From Acidiferrimicrobium sp. IK (GTDB lineage: Bacteria > Actinomycetota > Acidimicrobiia > Acidimicrobiales > Palsa-688), in assembly GCF_025499425.1 (NCBI RefSeq), contig NZ_JAIMCB010000006.1, forward strand, positions 124,001 to 188,000: 64,000 bases of DNA, given 5' to 3'. This document shows, piece by piece, positions 1 to 9,357 of this stretch (within the stretch, counting starts at the first letter, position 1; every line of letters starts with the position of its first letter). The notes beneath the pieces are model-generated. The model ran no database searches, was not told the DNA's origin, and saw only the letters and a list, made by a program, of their open reading frames with translations. The translations under genes were made by a program, and so were the position numbers.

Positions 1-3000
1 TCCTCGGGGCCTCGGCGTTCCTTCCCGACATCGTTCCCGCGAGACCGCCGTTCGCGCACGACTTAGGCCGCTTCGCTCTGGTCGCTTGCGGCAACGACCA
101 GCGGAAGAACAACGAGGCGACGGCCCGTGCGTTCGCCGCAGTCGGCGGTGAGGTCACGCCGGTGTTCACCTCGTCGTACCCGGCCGCCCTGGAGCAGCAC
201 CTACGGGCTATCTGCCCGCAAGCCATCTTCGCCGGACAGCTCCCAGACGCCGAGATGCTGTGGCTGACCGACAACGCCGAGTTCGTCTTCTTCCCGAGCA
301 TCTACGAAGGTCTCGGGCTCCCGATCCTCGAGGCGGTGGATCGAGGCACCCCCGTCGTCTGCTCTCAGATCCCCTCTTTCACCGAGATCAGCGAGACCGC
401 GTTCAGTTTCTTCGATCCCGATTCGCTGCCGTCGATGATCGAAGCGCTGTCAGCCGCCGTCGCGACCCGCCGCGACCGCAGCGTGGTGCCCTCGGGCTAC
501 GAGCAGATGCGGGCGCGTTTCAACTGGCCGGCGTGCGCGACCCGCTTCGCCGACGCGGTCGACAAGGCGCAGCCCGCGGCCCGCGTTGGGCGCCTGGCGA
601 TGATCGCGCCTTCCCCGGCCACGTCCTCGGCGGTCGGCAAGTACGCCCTTAGGATGTACGCCGAGCTGTCGCGCGAATTCGAGGTCGACTACTTCGGCGA
701 GACCGGGTCCCGGGGTGTCGCTGCCGTCGGCTTCAACCTCATGGAGCACAGCGGGCTCTACTTCCCGGCGGGCGCATTCGCGGACCGCGCCCAGCGCTAC
801 GACCACGTCGTCTACCACCTGGCCAACGACGAGCTGCACACGACGGCGGCGACTAGCGCGTTCCTCCGGCCGGGTGCGGTCATCATCCACGACACCCGCC
901 TCGACGAGCTGCTCGGCGCAGCGGTCGAGACCGGTGCAGTCCCCGCTGAGCTCCGTGTCGAGGTGGCTGCAGTGGATGCCGCGCTCGCCATGAGACGCTC
1001 CAGCTGCCTGGCGTGGCTGGCAGTCCGCCAGGAACTGCTGGCTGCGACCTCCACCGACAGCGAGGAGGCGGTAGCAGAGATCGCGCTCGTGCTCGACGCC
1101 GACCGCGGGTCGAAAGTGCGGACCGCCGCCCTGGCCTTCCTCGACGAGAACCACACCTACGCGGCCCGTGCCAAGCGCCTCGCGTCGGGCATCCGGGAAG
1201 GCAGGGCCGCGGACCTGTCGCCGGCGCCGGCGCAAGACGAGCCTTCCGATCAGCGAAGCACCTCCACGCCGTTAACTGGCGAGCTCGACGCAGCTATCAA
1301 AGCCTTCGACGATTCCCTCGAAAGCGGCGCCGCCCCGGCGCCCGAAGCCGTGGCAGACGCCTGGCGTGCCTTCAGGGCGGCCCTCGAGAGCAGCGACATC
1401 GCCCAGATCCGAATCGCGTCCGGCGACCACCTCCGGTCCGGCGAGCCGGCGCTATCAGAGGAGGTGGTCCAGCGAGGCATCCACCTGTGGGGCCGCCACC
1501 CGGACCTGCTGGTCGAGGCGGCCGTCGTTTGCGCTCAAACCGGCCAGCTGGACAGAGCCTCATCGCTCTGCGACGAGGCGCTGCGCGCCTGGCCGGCGCA
1601 CGCCGAGGCCGCCGCCACCCGCATCGCCCTCGATGTCGCGCTGGGCCGGCGCGCAGCGATCACCGATATCGCGGTGGGATCCGACCTGACTCCAGCAGCA
1701 GGGGAGCTGCACGTGGTCGAACCCGGCGTGGCCCACGGCGACATCCAGGCCCCGCTCACCGAGGTCCCCTTCGCCGCAGGTTCTTTGCGGAGCGTTCGCG
1801 TGTCCGGGCGCCTCCTCGGCTCCCTCGAAGCGAACGAGCGTGACCTGGCCGTCGCCCATCTCTCCTCCCTCCTGGCGCCCGGGCAGGAGATCACGGTGAC
1901 CGACGACGAGACCAGAGGCCACGCGGGCGGCCGTGGCGGTCTCGGTTACGGCGTCTACGTGGAAGACGAGGACCGCTACCGAAGCTGCGCCAAGGTGTCG
2001 CTGCGAGCGCATCTATCGCCGGACTCCACACTGGTCGAGTCCCGAGACGGCAGCTCGATCAGCGCCTCCTACAACGACATCCTCGACAGCTTCTCCGGCG
2101 ACGACCGGCCGCGAGCGGTCGTCCTCATGCACGAGGACGTGTCCATCATCGAGCCGGACTTCGAGGAGAAGATCCAAGCTGCGTTCTTGGACGACGACGT
2201 GGCGATCGTCGGCGTCGTCGGGGGAGCAGAAGTGAGCGGGATGGAGTGGTGGTCGGGGAAACGGTACGGACGGTGCTCGGACAACGGCACCGGGCTGATC
2301 GACTTCGGCGGCGGCGATCACGACGTCGAGATCGTCGACGGCCTCCTCATGGCGCTGTCTCCGTGGGCCGTGCGAAACCTCCGCTTCGACGCATCGAACT
2401 TTCCCGGCGCTCGCGGCTACGACGCCGACATCTGCTTCCAAGCCCAGGCCGCTGGCAAGAAGGTCCGGGTCATCGACCTGCCGGTGTTCCACCATGACAA
2501 GCCCGGACCCATCGACCAGCTCGCCTTCGGCCAGGCACAGGCCGCCTTCGCATCAAAGTGGGCATCAGCACTCGCCGCCGGGCGGTCGCGCTGGGTCGCC
2601 GCCGACGCCCCGGCCGCTCCCGCCGGCCGGGTTCTAACCCCGCTGCCCGGGCGCGACGCGGTGCGAATACTGTTCGTCGACGACAGGATCCCAAATCCTG
2701 AGCTGGGCTGCGGCTACGGGCGCTCCTACGACACCCTCTGCGCTCTGGCGGAGCGTGAAGGCACCTCGGTGGTGTTCCACCCTGGGACCCCCGGCGGGCG
2801 CGGACCGGCCGTCGAAGGCGTCGAGGTGGTGGAAGACCTCGCCGGCTACCTGGCGAGACCAGGTGTCGACTTCGATGTGGTGATCGTCTCCCGTCCCCAC
2901 AACGTGCTGGGATACGGCGGCTACCTCACCGCCAAGCTCCCCTCGGCGGTGAAGATCTACGACGCCGAAGCGTTGTTCTTCCGGCGCTTGGAGATGCAGG

Positions 3001-3818
3001 CCGAACTGGCCGCAGGAGCGGCGCAAACCCGGTTCTCCGAGATGGCGGCAGCCGCCAAGGCCGAGGAGACGTCGGCGCTCGAGTGGGGTGACTTCGTCGT
3101 CTGCATCTCCCGGGACGAGGCGGCGATCGCGTCAGCTCTCTCCGGCAAGCCGGTCCGCACGGTCAACCCGAGGCTCAGGAGCCCCTCGGTCACCTCGGCA
3201 TCCTTCGCGGGGCGGGCCGGTATAGGGCTCGTAGCGGGCTGGGCCGCCGGCGCGGGCTCCCCGAACGTCGACGGTCTGCGATGGTTCGTGACCGAGGTGC
3301 TCCCACTCGTGCGCCAACGCGTTCCGCACGCAACGCTGCGCGTGACCGGAGGTCAACCACCAGCGGAGGTGGTCGCGCTGCAAGACATCGGAGTGGTGGA
3401 ACTCGTTGGGCTCGTTCCCGACATCGAACACTTCTACAACTCCGTCCGAGTCGCCATCTCCCCGACGCGGTTCGGCGCCGGCGTCAAGATAAAGACCGTC
3501 GAGGCGATCCAACACGGCGTCCCGGTCGTCGCGACCGAGGAGGCCGCGGGAGGGCTCAGCCCGGCGCTTCGGTCCGCGGTGGCGGTGGCGTCCGACGCCC
3601 ATCGCTTCGCCGAGGAAGTGATCGCCCTCCTCGAGGACGAGGCGGCCTGGACCCGACAGCGTGAAATGTCACTGCGGGCACTCGAGCGGGACCTCGCCGA
3701 GCCGGACCCGCTCCGCGTGACGTGGGGCGAGATGATCGACATCGCTCTGGACAAGAAGCGCACAACGACGGGTTCGGCGGTCGTCGCGGAGCGGGTCGGC
3801 AGCGGTGTCCCATGCTGA
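1..3818 (+). CDS. Multi-domain glycosyltransferase (GT4 / GT2-like / GT4), 5' end outside window
   Basis: The frame is open from base 3 with no stop, and the peptide before the first in-window GTG (base 162) already reads as glycosyltransferase (FALVACGNDQRKNNE), so the gene begins upstream. At least 1,271 residues are visible. Order by position: the C-terminal half of a GT4 (GT-B) domain to about 560, with the EX7E-type motif in YEGLGLPILEA; the N-terminal half of another GT4-like domain (about 590-1010); an alpha-helical, TPR-like linker (about 1280-1680); a GT2-like domain (about 1990-2600, LMHEDVSI); and a complete GT4 domain (about 2650-3740, GAGVKIKTVEA). It probably builds a surface polysaccharide or glycosylates a surface protein in the cytoplasm. 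Its stop overlaps the start of the next glycosyltransferase, so the two are probably translated together. Substrates cannot be read from sequence. Confidence 0.85.
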   Translation, partial: LGASAFLPDIVPARPPFAHDLGRFALVACGNDQRKNNEATARAFAAVGGEVTPVFTSSYPAALEQHLRAICPQAIFAGQLPDAEMLWLTDNAEFVFFPSIYEGLGLPILEAVDRGTPVVCSQIPSFTEISETAFSFFDPDSLPSMIEALSAAVATRRDRSVVPSGYEQMRARFNWPACATRFADAVDKAQPAARVGRLAMIAPSPATSSAVGKYALRMYAELSREFEVDYFGETGSRGVAAVGFNLMEHSGLYFPAGAFADRAQRYDHVVYHLANDELHTTAATSAFLRPGAVIIHDTRLDELLGAAVETGAVPAELRVEVAAVDAALAMRRSSCLAWLAVRQELLAATSTDSEEAVAEIALVLDADRGSKVRTAALAFLDENHTYAARAKRLASGIREGRAADLSPAPAQDEPSDQRSTSTPLTGELDAAIKAFDDSLESGAAPAPEAVADAWRAFRAALESSDIAQIRIASGDHLRSGEPALSEEVVQRGIHLWGRHPDLLVEAAVVCAQTGQLDRASSLCDEALRAWPAHAEAAATRIALDVALGRRAAITDIAVGSDLTPAAGELHVVEPGVAHGDIQAPLTEVPFAAGSLRSVRVSGRLLGSLEANERDLAVAHLSSLLAPGQEITVTDDETRGHAGGRGGLGYGVYVEDEDRYRSCAKVSLRAHLSPDSTLVESRDGSSISASYNDILDSFSGDDRPRAVVLMHEDVSIIEPDFEEKIQAAFLDDDVAIVGVVGGAEVSGMEWWSGKRYGRCSDNGTGLIDFGGGDHDVEIVDGLLMALSPWAVRNLRFDASNFPGARGYDADICFQAQAAGKKVRVIDLPVFHHDKPGPIDQLAFGQAQAAFASKWASALAAGRSRWVAADAPAAPAGRVLTPLPGRDAVRILFVDDRIPNPELGCGYGRSYDTLCALAEREGTSVVFHPGTPGGRGPAVEGVEVVEDLAGYLARPGVDFDVVIVSRPHNVLGYGGYLTAKLPSAVKIYDAEALFFRRLEMQAELAAGAAQTRFSEMAAAAKAEETSALEWGDFVVCISRDEAAIASALSGKPVRTVNPRLRSPSVTSASFAGRAGIGLVAGWAAGAGSPNVDGLRWFVTEVLPLVRQRVPHATLRVTGGQPPAEVVALQDIGVVELVGLVPDIEHFYNSVRVAISPTRFGAGVKIKTVEAIQHGVPVVATEEAAGGLSPALRSAVAVASDAHRFAEEVIALLEDEAAWTRQREMSLRALERDLAEPDPLRVTWGEMIDIALDKKRTTTGSAVVAERVGSGVPC

Positions 3819-6800
3819 CAGGCGCCGGCGCGTCGCGCGAAGCTCAGAAAGGTCGCAGCCCGGTCGAAGAGCAGCGTGTGACCCCGCTCGTGTCGATAGT
3901 CATCCCGGCCTACAACGACGAGCGGTACATCGAGACCACGATCGAGTCGGCCCTGAATCAGACCTACCCGAACGTGGAGGTCGTCGTCGTCGATGACCGA
4001 TCCAGCGACTGTACCTACGAGATCGCCACCTCTCTTCAGCGCCCGGGTCGACCGTTACGGGTCGTCCGCAACGAGAGGAACCTGGGGCTGACCGGAAACT
4101 TCGCGGAGAGCCTCCGTCACGCCACCGGCGAGTACGTCAAGATCCTGATCCACGACGATGTCCTGCTACCCCAAGCGATCGAGGCCTCGGTCCCGGCGCT
4201 GGACGACCCGTCCGTCGCCGTAGCCGTGACACGCCGGGTCCGCATCGACGCCGCGGGCGGGCTCATCCCCGACGACGCCTACAACCAGCCCTTGGTCACC
4301 CAGGCGTCGGCGATACCGGGCTTGGTGCTCGGAGACTTCCTGCTCGAGCGGCAGATGAACATGATCGGTGAGCCGACCGAGTACCTGTTCCGCAGAGCAG
4401 ACATCGACCCGGACACCTTCGCCTCGATCAACGGCTACACCTTCATGTACACCGTCGACCTGGTCTTGCTTTTCGCCCTGCTGGCCAAAGGCAAGTGCTG
4501 GTACGACCCTCGGCAGCTGTGCTGCAACCGTCGCCACCCCGACCAGGTCAGCTCCAACCCGCTCATGCCGCCCATCGACCGAGCGGAGTGGGGGCGGATG
4601 CTGCTGGACTTCGCCGATGTCGGGTTCCTGGCCGACCCGGCGCAGAGAGCCCGGGCCTACAGCACCTTTGTGGCGTCCGCGCTAACACCGCAGATGGCCG
4701 ATCCGGCCAACGGGATCAGCGACTACCTCGGCGTCCTGGGGCGGGTGGTGGAACGACTCGCGCAGATCCACGACGAGCACGGCCCGGCCCGCGCGCAGGC
4801 TATCCAAGCTGCGCACGATCGGATGGCCTGGGGCGCGCCGAGCGATCCCTCGCCCTCCGTCGACGCCGACACGCCGCTGACAGGCCGCCAGTACCGGGTG
4901 TGCGTGGTCACCCCTGCCGCGGCCGACGCAGCTGCGAAGGCCGCCATCGACGCGTCGGTGTCCGAACTCAGAAACGCCGGGCACTCGGTCACCGTGGCGC
5001 AAGTCGGCGGCGGCCCCGGCGGCGAAGGCGACAAGTTGGCGTGGGACACGATCGACGGTGTCGAAACCGTCACCATCCGACGCAACGAGGCCGTCACCCA
5101 CCCCGACTTCGGGGACCCGGCCACCGAGCGGATGTTGCGGCGGGTGCTTTGGGAACGCGGCATCGAGGTGACCCACGTGCACGGTGAGGTGGGGCAGATG
5201 CCGACCTCTCTACTCGAAGCGGCATGGATGGCCGGCACCCGAGTCGTCGTGACCGCGCACGCCGCCCACCAGGCGCCGCCCGCGGCCGACCCGGAGCTGC
5301 TCGAAGCACGCGCTGCCTACCTGACCAGAGTCGGTCGGCTCTGCGACGCTGTGACCACGACGTCACCCGACGTCGTGACCGCCCTGTCCGGCGCTCCCTG
5401 GCTGCCCGGCGCGGTCCATCTGGCCGGCCCCGGATCTTGGGCTCAGCTGTACCGGAATCTGGAGCCGCAGTGGCGACCGGACACATCCGCGCTGCGGGCC
5501 ACCGTGGTGGTCGCGACCTACAACCGTGCGGCCGATCTCGAACGCTGCCTGGAAGGCTTCGCCCGGCAAACCTGCGACCGGGCCCGCTTCGAGGTGATCG
5601 TCGTCGACGACAGCTCTAGAGAGACGATGGAGCCGGTTGTCGCGGCCTTCCGGGACCGTCTCGAGGTGGCCTTCGTACGCCACGACGAGAACCGCGGGCT
5701 GGGCGAAGCCCGCCGCAGCGGGGTGGTCCGGGCGACCGGTGACATCGTCATCCTCTTCGACGACGACGACATCCCCGCCGACGGGCTGGTGGCCGAACAC
5801 CTCCGCCAGCACTCCGTCCACCCGGGCGAGACCCACGCCGTGCTCGGCTTCACCGGCATCCACCCCGACCTGGAGATGACCGCCGCGCTCTACCACTCTC
5901 TGATGGTAGGCCAGCAGTACTTCGCCTACCCCAGTCTCAACGAGTCCCAGCCCGTGCCCTGGTACTGCGGCTGGGGAGGCCGGATCTCCTACAAGCGAAC
6001 CCTGCTCGAGAAGGTCCCGCCCCGAGGCAGGTGGCTGGAGGACTCCGATCTCAACCTTCGGATCAACGGGCAGTACGGGCTGGTGGTCCACTACGCCCGC
6101 GGGGCCGTGCAATACCTGACCGACCCCCTGGATCTAGAACGATTGCTTACCCGGTCACGTCGTTTGGGTTCCGCCGCAGTCAACCTGGTGGCGAGCTACC
6201 CCTCTCCCGAACTGACCGCGTTCTTGCGGGTGCACGATGCGCCTCAAGGCCTTGCCAACCTCTCGGCGGCCGTGGCCGAGGCGGAGAACATCGCCCAGCA
6301 GCTCGGAGCCCATGACCTGGCCACGCTCCGACGCTCCACGGTCGTCATGGGAGGCAAGCCGCAGCTCGCCGAGAGCATCTACCACCAGGCCTTGACGCTC
6401 CTGCTGGCGGAGGCCAACCTGGCCGGGCAAGCCGTCGAACTGCTGATCGGGCGCCACGCCCCCACCCGGTTCGCGTACTTGGCCAGCCCAGATCGCCCAG
6501 ACGAGCTGGCCGACGTGCTGGGCCGGTACTTCGAGGCGTTCGGGCCAGACGAGGCGGTCGAACTGCTCGTGTGCCTGCCCGAGGCTCGGGTCACATCCGC
6601 CGAGGCCGAGCTGAGCGTCCGGGAGCTCTCCGTCCGGCTCGGCTACGACCCGTCCTCCGGCCCGAGCGTCAAGACGTTGCTCCATGCCGGCACCGACCCG
6701 ATGCTCGGCGGTGTTGTCTGGCTGCGGCCGGGATGGGGCGGCCGTTCGCTGCCCGGTCCGTCTCTGCGGCTGGCTGAGGGGGGCGCCGACCTGCTCCGAC

Positions 6801-6841
6801 GGGCAGCGGGCCTGCAAGCCCGCACCGAGGCGCTGCGCTGA
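3812..6841 (+). CDS. Two-GT2-domain glycosyltransferase
   Basis: A 1,009-residue protein. The ATG at 3812 overlaps the preceding stop by 7 bases and is preferred over an in-frame start further upstream inside the previous gene. Domain order: GT2 domain at about residues 25-260 (SIVIPAYNDERYIE, VVVVDDRSSD, acidic motif IHDDVLLP); a GT-B-like N-terminal segment at about 395-560 (VHGEVGQMPTSLLEAAWMAG); a second GT2 domain at about 565-800 (ATVVVATYNRAADLE, VIVVDDSS, FDDDDIP); then an alpha-helical tail. GT2 enzymes transfer nucleotide-activated sugars, using the acidic motif to hold the metal. Two GT2 modules in one chain suggest sequential or alternating sugar addition, as in polysaccharide polymerases, but this is inference. 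It forms an operon with the upstream glycosyltransferase. Confidence 0.88.
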   Translation: MLTGAGASREAQKGRSPVEEQRVTPLVSIVIPAYNDERYIETTIESALNQTYPNVEVVVVDDRSSDCTYEIATSLQRPGRPLRVVRNERNLGLTGNFAESLRHATGEYVKILIHDDVLLPQAIEASVPALDDPSVAVAVTRRVRIDAAGGLIPDDAYNQPLVTQASAIPGLVLGDFLLERQMNMIGEPTEYLFRRADIDPDTFASINGYTFMYTVDLVLLFALLAKGKCWYDPRQLCCNRRHPDQVSSNPLMPPIDRAEWGRMLLDFADVGFLADPAQRARAYSTFVASALTPQMADPANGISDYLGVLGRVVERLAQIHDEHGPARAQAIQAAHDRMAWGAPSDPSPSVDADTPLTGRQYRVCVVTPAAADAAAKAAIDASVSELRNAGHSVTVAQVGGGPGGEGDKLAWDTIDGVETVTIRRNEAVTHPDFGDPATERMLRRVLWERGIEVTHVHGEVGQMPTSLLEAAWMAGTRVVVTAHAAHQAPPAADPELLEARAAYLTRVGRLCDAVTTTSPDVVTALSGAPWLPGAVHLAGPGSWAQLYRNLEPQWRPDTSALRATVVVATYNRAADLERCLEGFARQTCDRARFEVIVVDDSSRETMEPVVAAFRDRLEVAFVRHDENRGLGEARRSGVVRATGDIVILFDDDDIPADGLVAEHLRQHSVHPGETHAVLGFTGIHPDLEMTAALYHSLMVGQQYFAYPSLNESQPVPWYCGWGGRISYKRTLLEKVPPRGRWLEDSDLNLRINGQYGLVVHYARGAVQYLTDPLDLERLLTRSRRLGSAAVNLVASYPSPELTAFLRVHDAPQGLANLSAAVAEAENIAQQLGAHDLATLRRSTVVMGGKPQLAESIYHQALTLLLAEANLAGQAVELLIGRHAPTRFAYLASPDRPDELADVLGRYFEAFGPDEAVELLVCLPEARVTSAEAELSVRELSVRLGYDPSSGPSVKTLLHAGTDPMLGGVVWLRPGWGGRSLPGPSLRLAEGGADLLRRAAGLQARTEALR

Positions 6842-6880
6842 CTTCCTGCGCCGCGGCGGCCGAGCGGTCGGACCCGACGC

Positions 6881-8038
6881 CTAGCGGTCGAGCCCGCCGC
6901 GGTTGACTAGCTGGGAGGCGATGACGTTTCGCTGGATCTCGTTGGTGCCCTCGCCGACGATCATGAGCGGGGCGTCTCGGAAGTACCGCTCCACGTCGTA
7001 CTCGGTGGAGTACCCGTAGCCGCCGTGGATGCGCACCGCGTCGAGGGCGATCTCCATGGCCGCCTCCGACGCGAACAGCTTGGCCATGCCCGCCTCCATG
7101 TCGCAGCGCTCACCCGAGTCGAGGCGGTCCGCGGCGTAGAGGACCAGCTGGCGGGCCGCGGTGAGCTTGGTGGCCATGTCGGCCAGCCTGTGGCCGATGG
7201 CCTGGTGCCTCCAGATCGGCTGGCCGAAGCTCTCCCGCTGCTGGGCGTAGGCCAGCGCGTCGTCGAACGCGGCCTGCCCGACACCGAGGGCCCGGGAGGC
7301 GACTTGGATGCGGCCGGTCTCGAGGCCTTTCATCATCTGAGCGAACCCTGCCCCCTCCTCACCGCCGAGCAGGGCGTCGGCGGGGACCCTGAAGTCGGAG
7401 AAGGACAGCTCGCAGCTCTCCACCCCCTTGTAGCCAAGCTTGGGCAGGTCCCGCGAGACGCTGAACCCGGGGCCGTGCTCGACGAGCAGGATGCTGATGC
7501 CGCGGTGGCGAGGGGACGCGTGCGGGTCGGTCTTGCAGAGCAGAGCGACCAGCTGCGAGCGGCGGGCGTTGGTGATCCACATCTTCGAGCCGTTCACCAC
7601 GTACCCGTCGCCGTCGGACCTGGCGGTGGTCGACATGGCCTGCAGGTCCGAGCCACCGTCGGGCTCGGTCAGCGCCATCGTCGCTCGGACCTCACCGGTG
7701 GCCATCCTCGGCAGCCACCGCCGTTTCTGCTCCTCGGTCCCAAACAGCACGAGCAGCTTGGACACCACGGTGTGGCCGCCCATCGCGCCCGCCAGGCTCA
7801 TCCAGCCTCGCGCCAGCTCCTCGGTGACCCCGACGTAGCAGCGGGTGGAGACCAGCACCTCCCCGTAAGGCTCCGGGATGGCCAACCCGAAGATCCCGAG
7901 CTGCTTCATCTGCTCGATCAGCTTCTCGGGGTATTCGTTGTCGTGCTCCAGCTGCCGGGTGACGGGCCGCACCTCCCGGTCCACGAAGTCCCGGACGGTC
8001 CCCACGATGGCCTGCTCTTCGTCGGACAAGGTGGTCAC
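6881..8038 (-). CDS. Acyl-CoA dehydrogenase
   Basis: A 385-residue FAD enzyme of normal family length that introduces the alpha-beta double bond into acyl-CoA thioesters. The start is the GTG at 8038, giving the usual N-terminus (TTLSDEEQAIVGTVRDFVD). Family signatures are present: ALTEPDGGSDLQ near residue 130 for FAD and substrate contact, and RIHGGYGYSTEYDVERYFRD with GEGTNEIQRN near the C-terminus, the latter holding the catalytic glutamate position of the short- and medium-chain enzymes. It is transcribed divergently from the crotonase gene, with only 69 bases between them, so the two probably share a control region. The acyl chain it prefers cannot be told from sequence. Confidence 0.93.
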   Translation of the reverse strand: MTTLSDEEQAIVGTVRDFVDREVRPVTRQLEHDNEYPEKLIEQMKQLGIFGLAIPEPYGEVLVSTRCYVGVTEELARGWMSLAGAMGGHTVVSKLLVLFGTEEQKRRWLPRMATGEVRATMALTEPDGGSDLQAMSTTARSDGDGYVVNGSKMWITNARRSQLVALLCKTDPHASPRHRGISILLVEHGPGFSVSRDLPKLGYKGVESCELSFSDFRVPADALLGGEEGAGFAQMMKGLETGRIQVASRALGVGQAAFDDALAYAQQRESFGQPIWRHQAIGHRLADMATKLTAARQLVLYAADRLDSGERCDMEAGMAKLFASEAAMEIALDAVRIHGGYGYSTEYDVERYFRDAPLMIVGEGTNEIQRNVIASQLVNRGGLDR

Positions 8039-8107
8039 AGCCGCCAGATTACGGTGCGCCGGTCGCCGGCCGGGTGCTGCACGCCCCGCTGCGAGCAGAC
8101 TGGCGTC

Positions 8108-8878
8108 ATGGACCAGACCCACACCGACGAGGTGCTCTACGACGTCACTGGCGGAGTAGCGACGATCACCCTCAACCGGCCCGAGGCGCTCAACGCCTTC
8201 ACCACCCCGATGCGGCTGAGGTTCTCCGAGCTGGTGGCCGCGGCCGACGCCGACAGCGACGTCGCGGTGATCGTCATCACCGGCGCGGGGCGGGGCTTCT
8301 GCGCAGGCGCCGACACCAACGACCTCCAGTCCATCGACGGCGGCGTCATCCGGGACAACGACGCGATCACCGCCGCCACCAGCCTCGGCCACCTCCGCAA
8401 CGTGACCAAACCGCTGTTCGCCGCGGTCAACGGGGCGTGCGCCGGGATGGGGTTCTGCCTGGCCCTGATGGCCGACGTTCGCTTCGTGGCTGCCGAAGCC
8501 AAGATCACGACGTCGTTCTCCCGCCTCGGCCTCCCGGCCGAGACCGGGTCGTCGTGGCTCCTGCCCCGACTGGTCGGCACCGCCCGAGCCCTGGACCTCC
8601 TGTACTCGGCGCGGGTGTTGAGCGGGCAGGAGGCCTACGACATCGGATGGGCGCAGTGGGTGTACCCGGCCGACGCCCTGGCCGGCGAGGTCGCGGCCTA
8701 CGCAGCGGCGGTGGCGTCGCGCTCCCCGCACTCCCTGGCAGTCATGAGAGACCAGGTCCTGACCGACGGGGCCAGCACCTTCGAGCGGTCCTTCGACACC
8801 TCGGTAGAGCTCACCGCCCTCGCAGTGGACCGCCCGGAGTTCCAGGCCCTCCTGGCCGGCCGCCCGCGAGGGGGCTGA
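8108..8878 (+). CDS. Enoyl-CoA hydratase/isomerase (crotonase) family protein
   Basis: A 256-residue crotonase-fold protein starting at ATG 8108. The oxyanion-hole and CoA-binding signature GAGRGFCAGADTNDL and the segment NGACAGMGFCLALMAD are clear. By hand alignment to mitochondrial enoyl-CoA hydratase, the two catalytic glutamates (GCEL and QPEI regions) are replaced by Cys and Phe. A Glu in LGLPAETGSSW sits where PaaG-type isomerases carry an acidic residue. It may therefore be an isomerase or another crotonase activity rather than a hydratase. It is divergent from an acyl-CoA dehydrogenase and upstream of a second one, consistent with acyl-CoA breakdown. Confidence 0.9.
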   Translation: MDQTHTDEVLYDVTGGVATITLNRPEALNAFTTPMRLRFSELVAAADADSDVAVIVITGAGRGFCAGADTNDLQSIDGGVIRDNDAITAATSLGHLRNVTKPLFAAVNGACAGMGFCLALMADVRFVAAEAKITTSFSRLGLPAETGSSWLLPRLVGTARALDLLYSARVLSGQEAYDIGWAQWVYPADALAGEVAAYAAAVASRSPHSLAVMRDQVLTDGASTFERSFDTSVELTALAVDRPEFQALLAGRPRGG

Positions 8879-8895
8879 CCGGGCAGGATGAGGGC

Positions 8896-9276
8896 GTGAC
8901 CACCACCAACGCCGCCCAGGCCTTCCGCGCCGCGGTCGAGGGCCTCCGCATGGACCAGGCCATCGAGCAGCTTCACCCCGACGCGGTCTTCCACAGCCCG
9001 ATCGTCCACAAGCCCTACGTCGGGCGCGACGCCATCGCTCCGATCCTCCTCGCCGTGGGCCAGGTGTTCACCGACTTCCGCTACAGCGCGGAGTTCGGGT
9101 CCGACACCGGCCACGTCCTGCTCTTCGAAGCCAACGTCGGCGACCGGCAGGTGCAAGGCGTGGACATCCTCCAGTACGCGCCCGACGGGCGGATCGGCGA
9201 GTTCACCGTCATGGTCCGCCCGTATTCGGCGGCGACCGAGCTGCGGACGCGAATGGCCGCCATGCTGGACGGCTGA
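8896..9276 (+). CDS. SnoaL-like / NTF2-fold protein
   Basis: A 126-residue protein with the GTG at 8896 as start, 17 bases after the crotonase stop. The pattern (AFRAAVEGLRMDQAIEQLHP, DAVFHSPIVHKPYVGRDAI, then beta-rich HVLLFEANV and GVDILQYAPDGRI) is that of the cone-shaped NTF2/SnoaL fold: a small alpha-beta barrel that binds hydrophobic ligands or acts as a cyclase, isomerase or dehydratase. Position among acyl-CoA genes suggests a role on a related intermediate. No specific reaction can be assigned. Confidence 0.75.
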   Translation: MTTTNAAQAFRAAVEGLRMDQAIEQLHPDAVFHSPIVHKPYVGRDAIAPILLAVGQVFTDFRYSAEFGSDTGHVLLFEANVGDRQVQGVDILQYAPDGRIGEFTVMVRPYSAATELRTRMAAMLDG

Positions 9277-9357
9277 TCGCCGAGCTCTCACCCGGGGTCT
9301 CATGCGTGGCAGCATGTCGATCCGGCGTCGCTGGTGACGCCGGAGGGGAGGACGACC

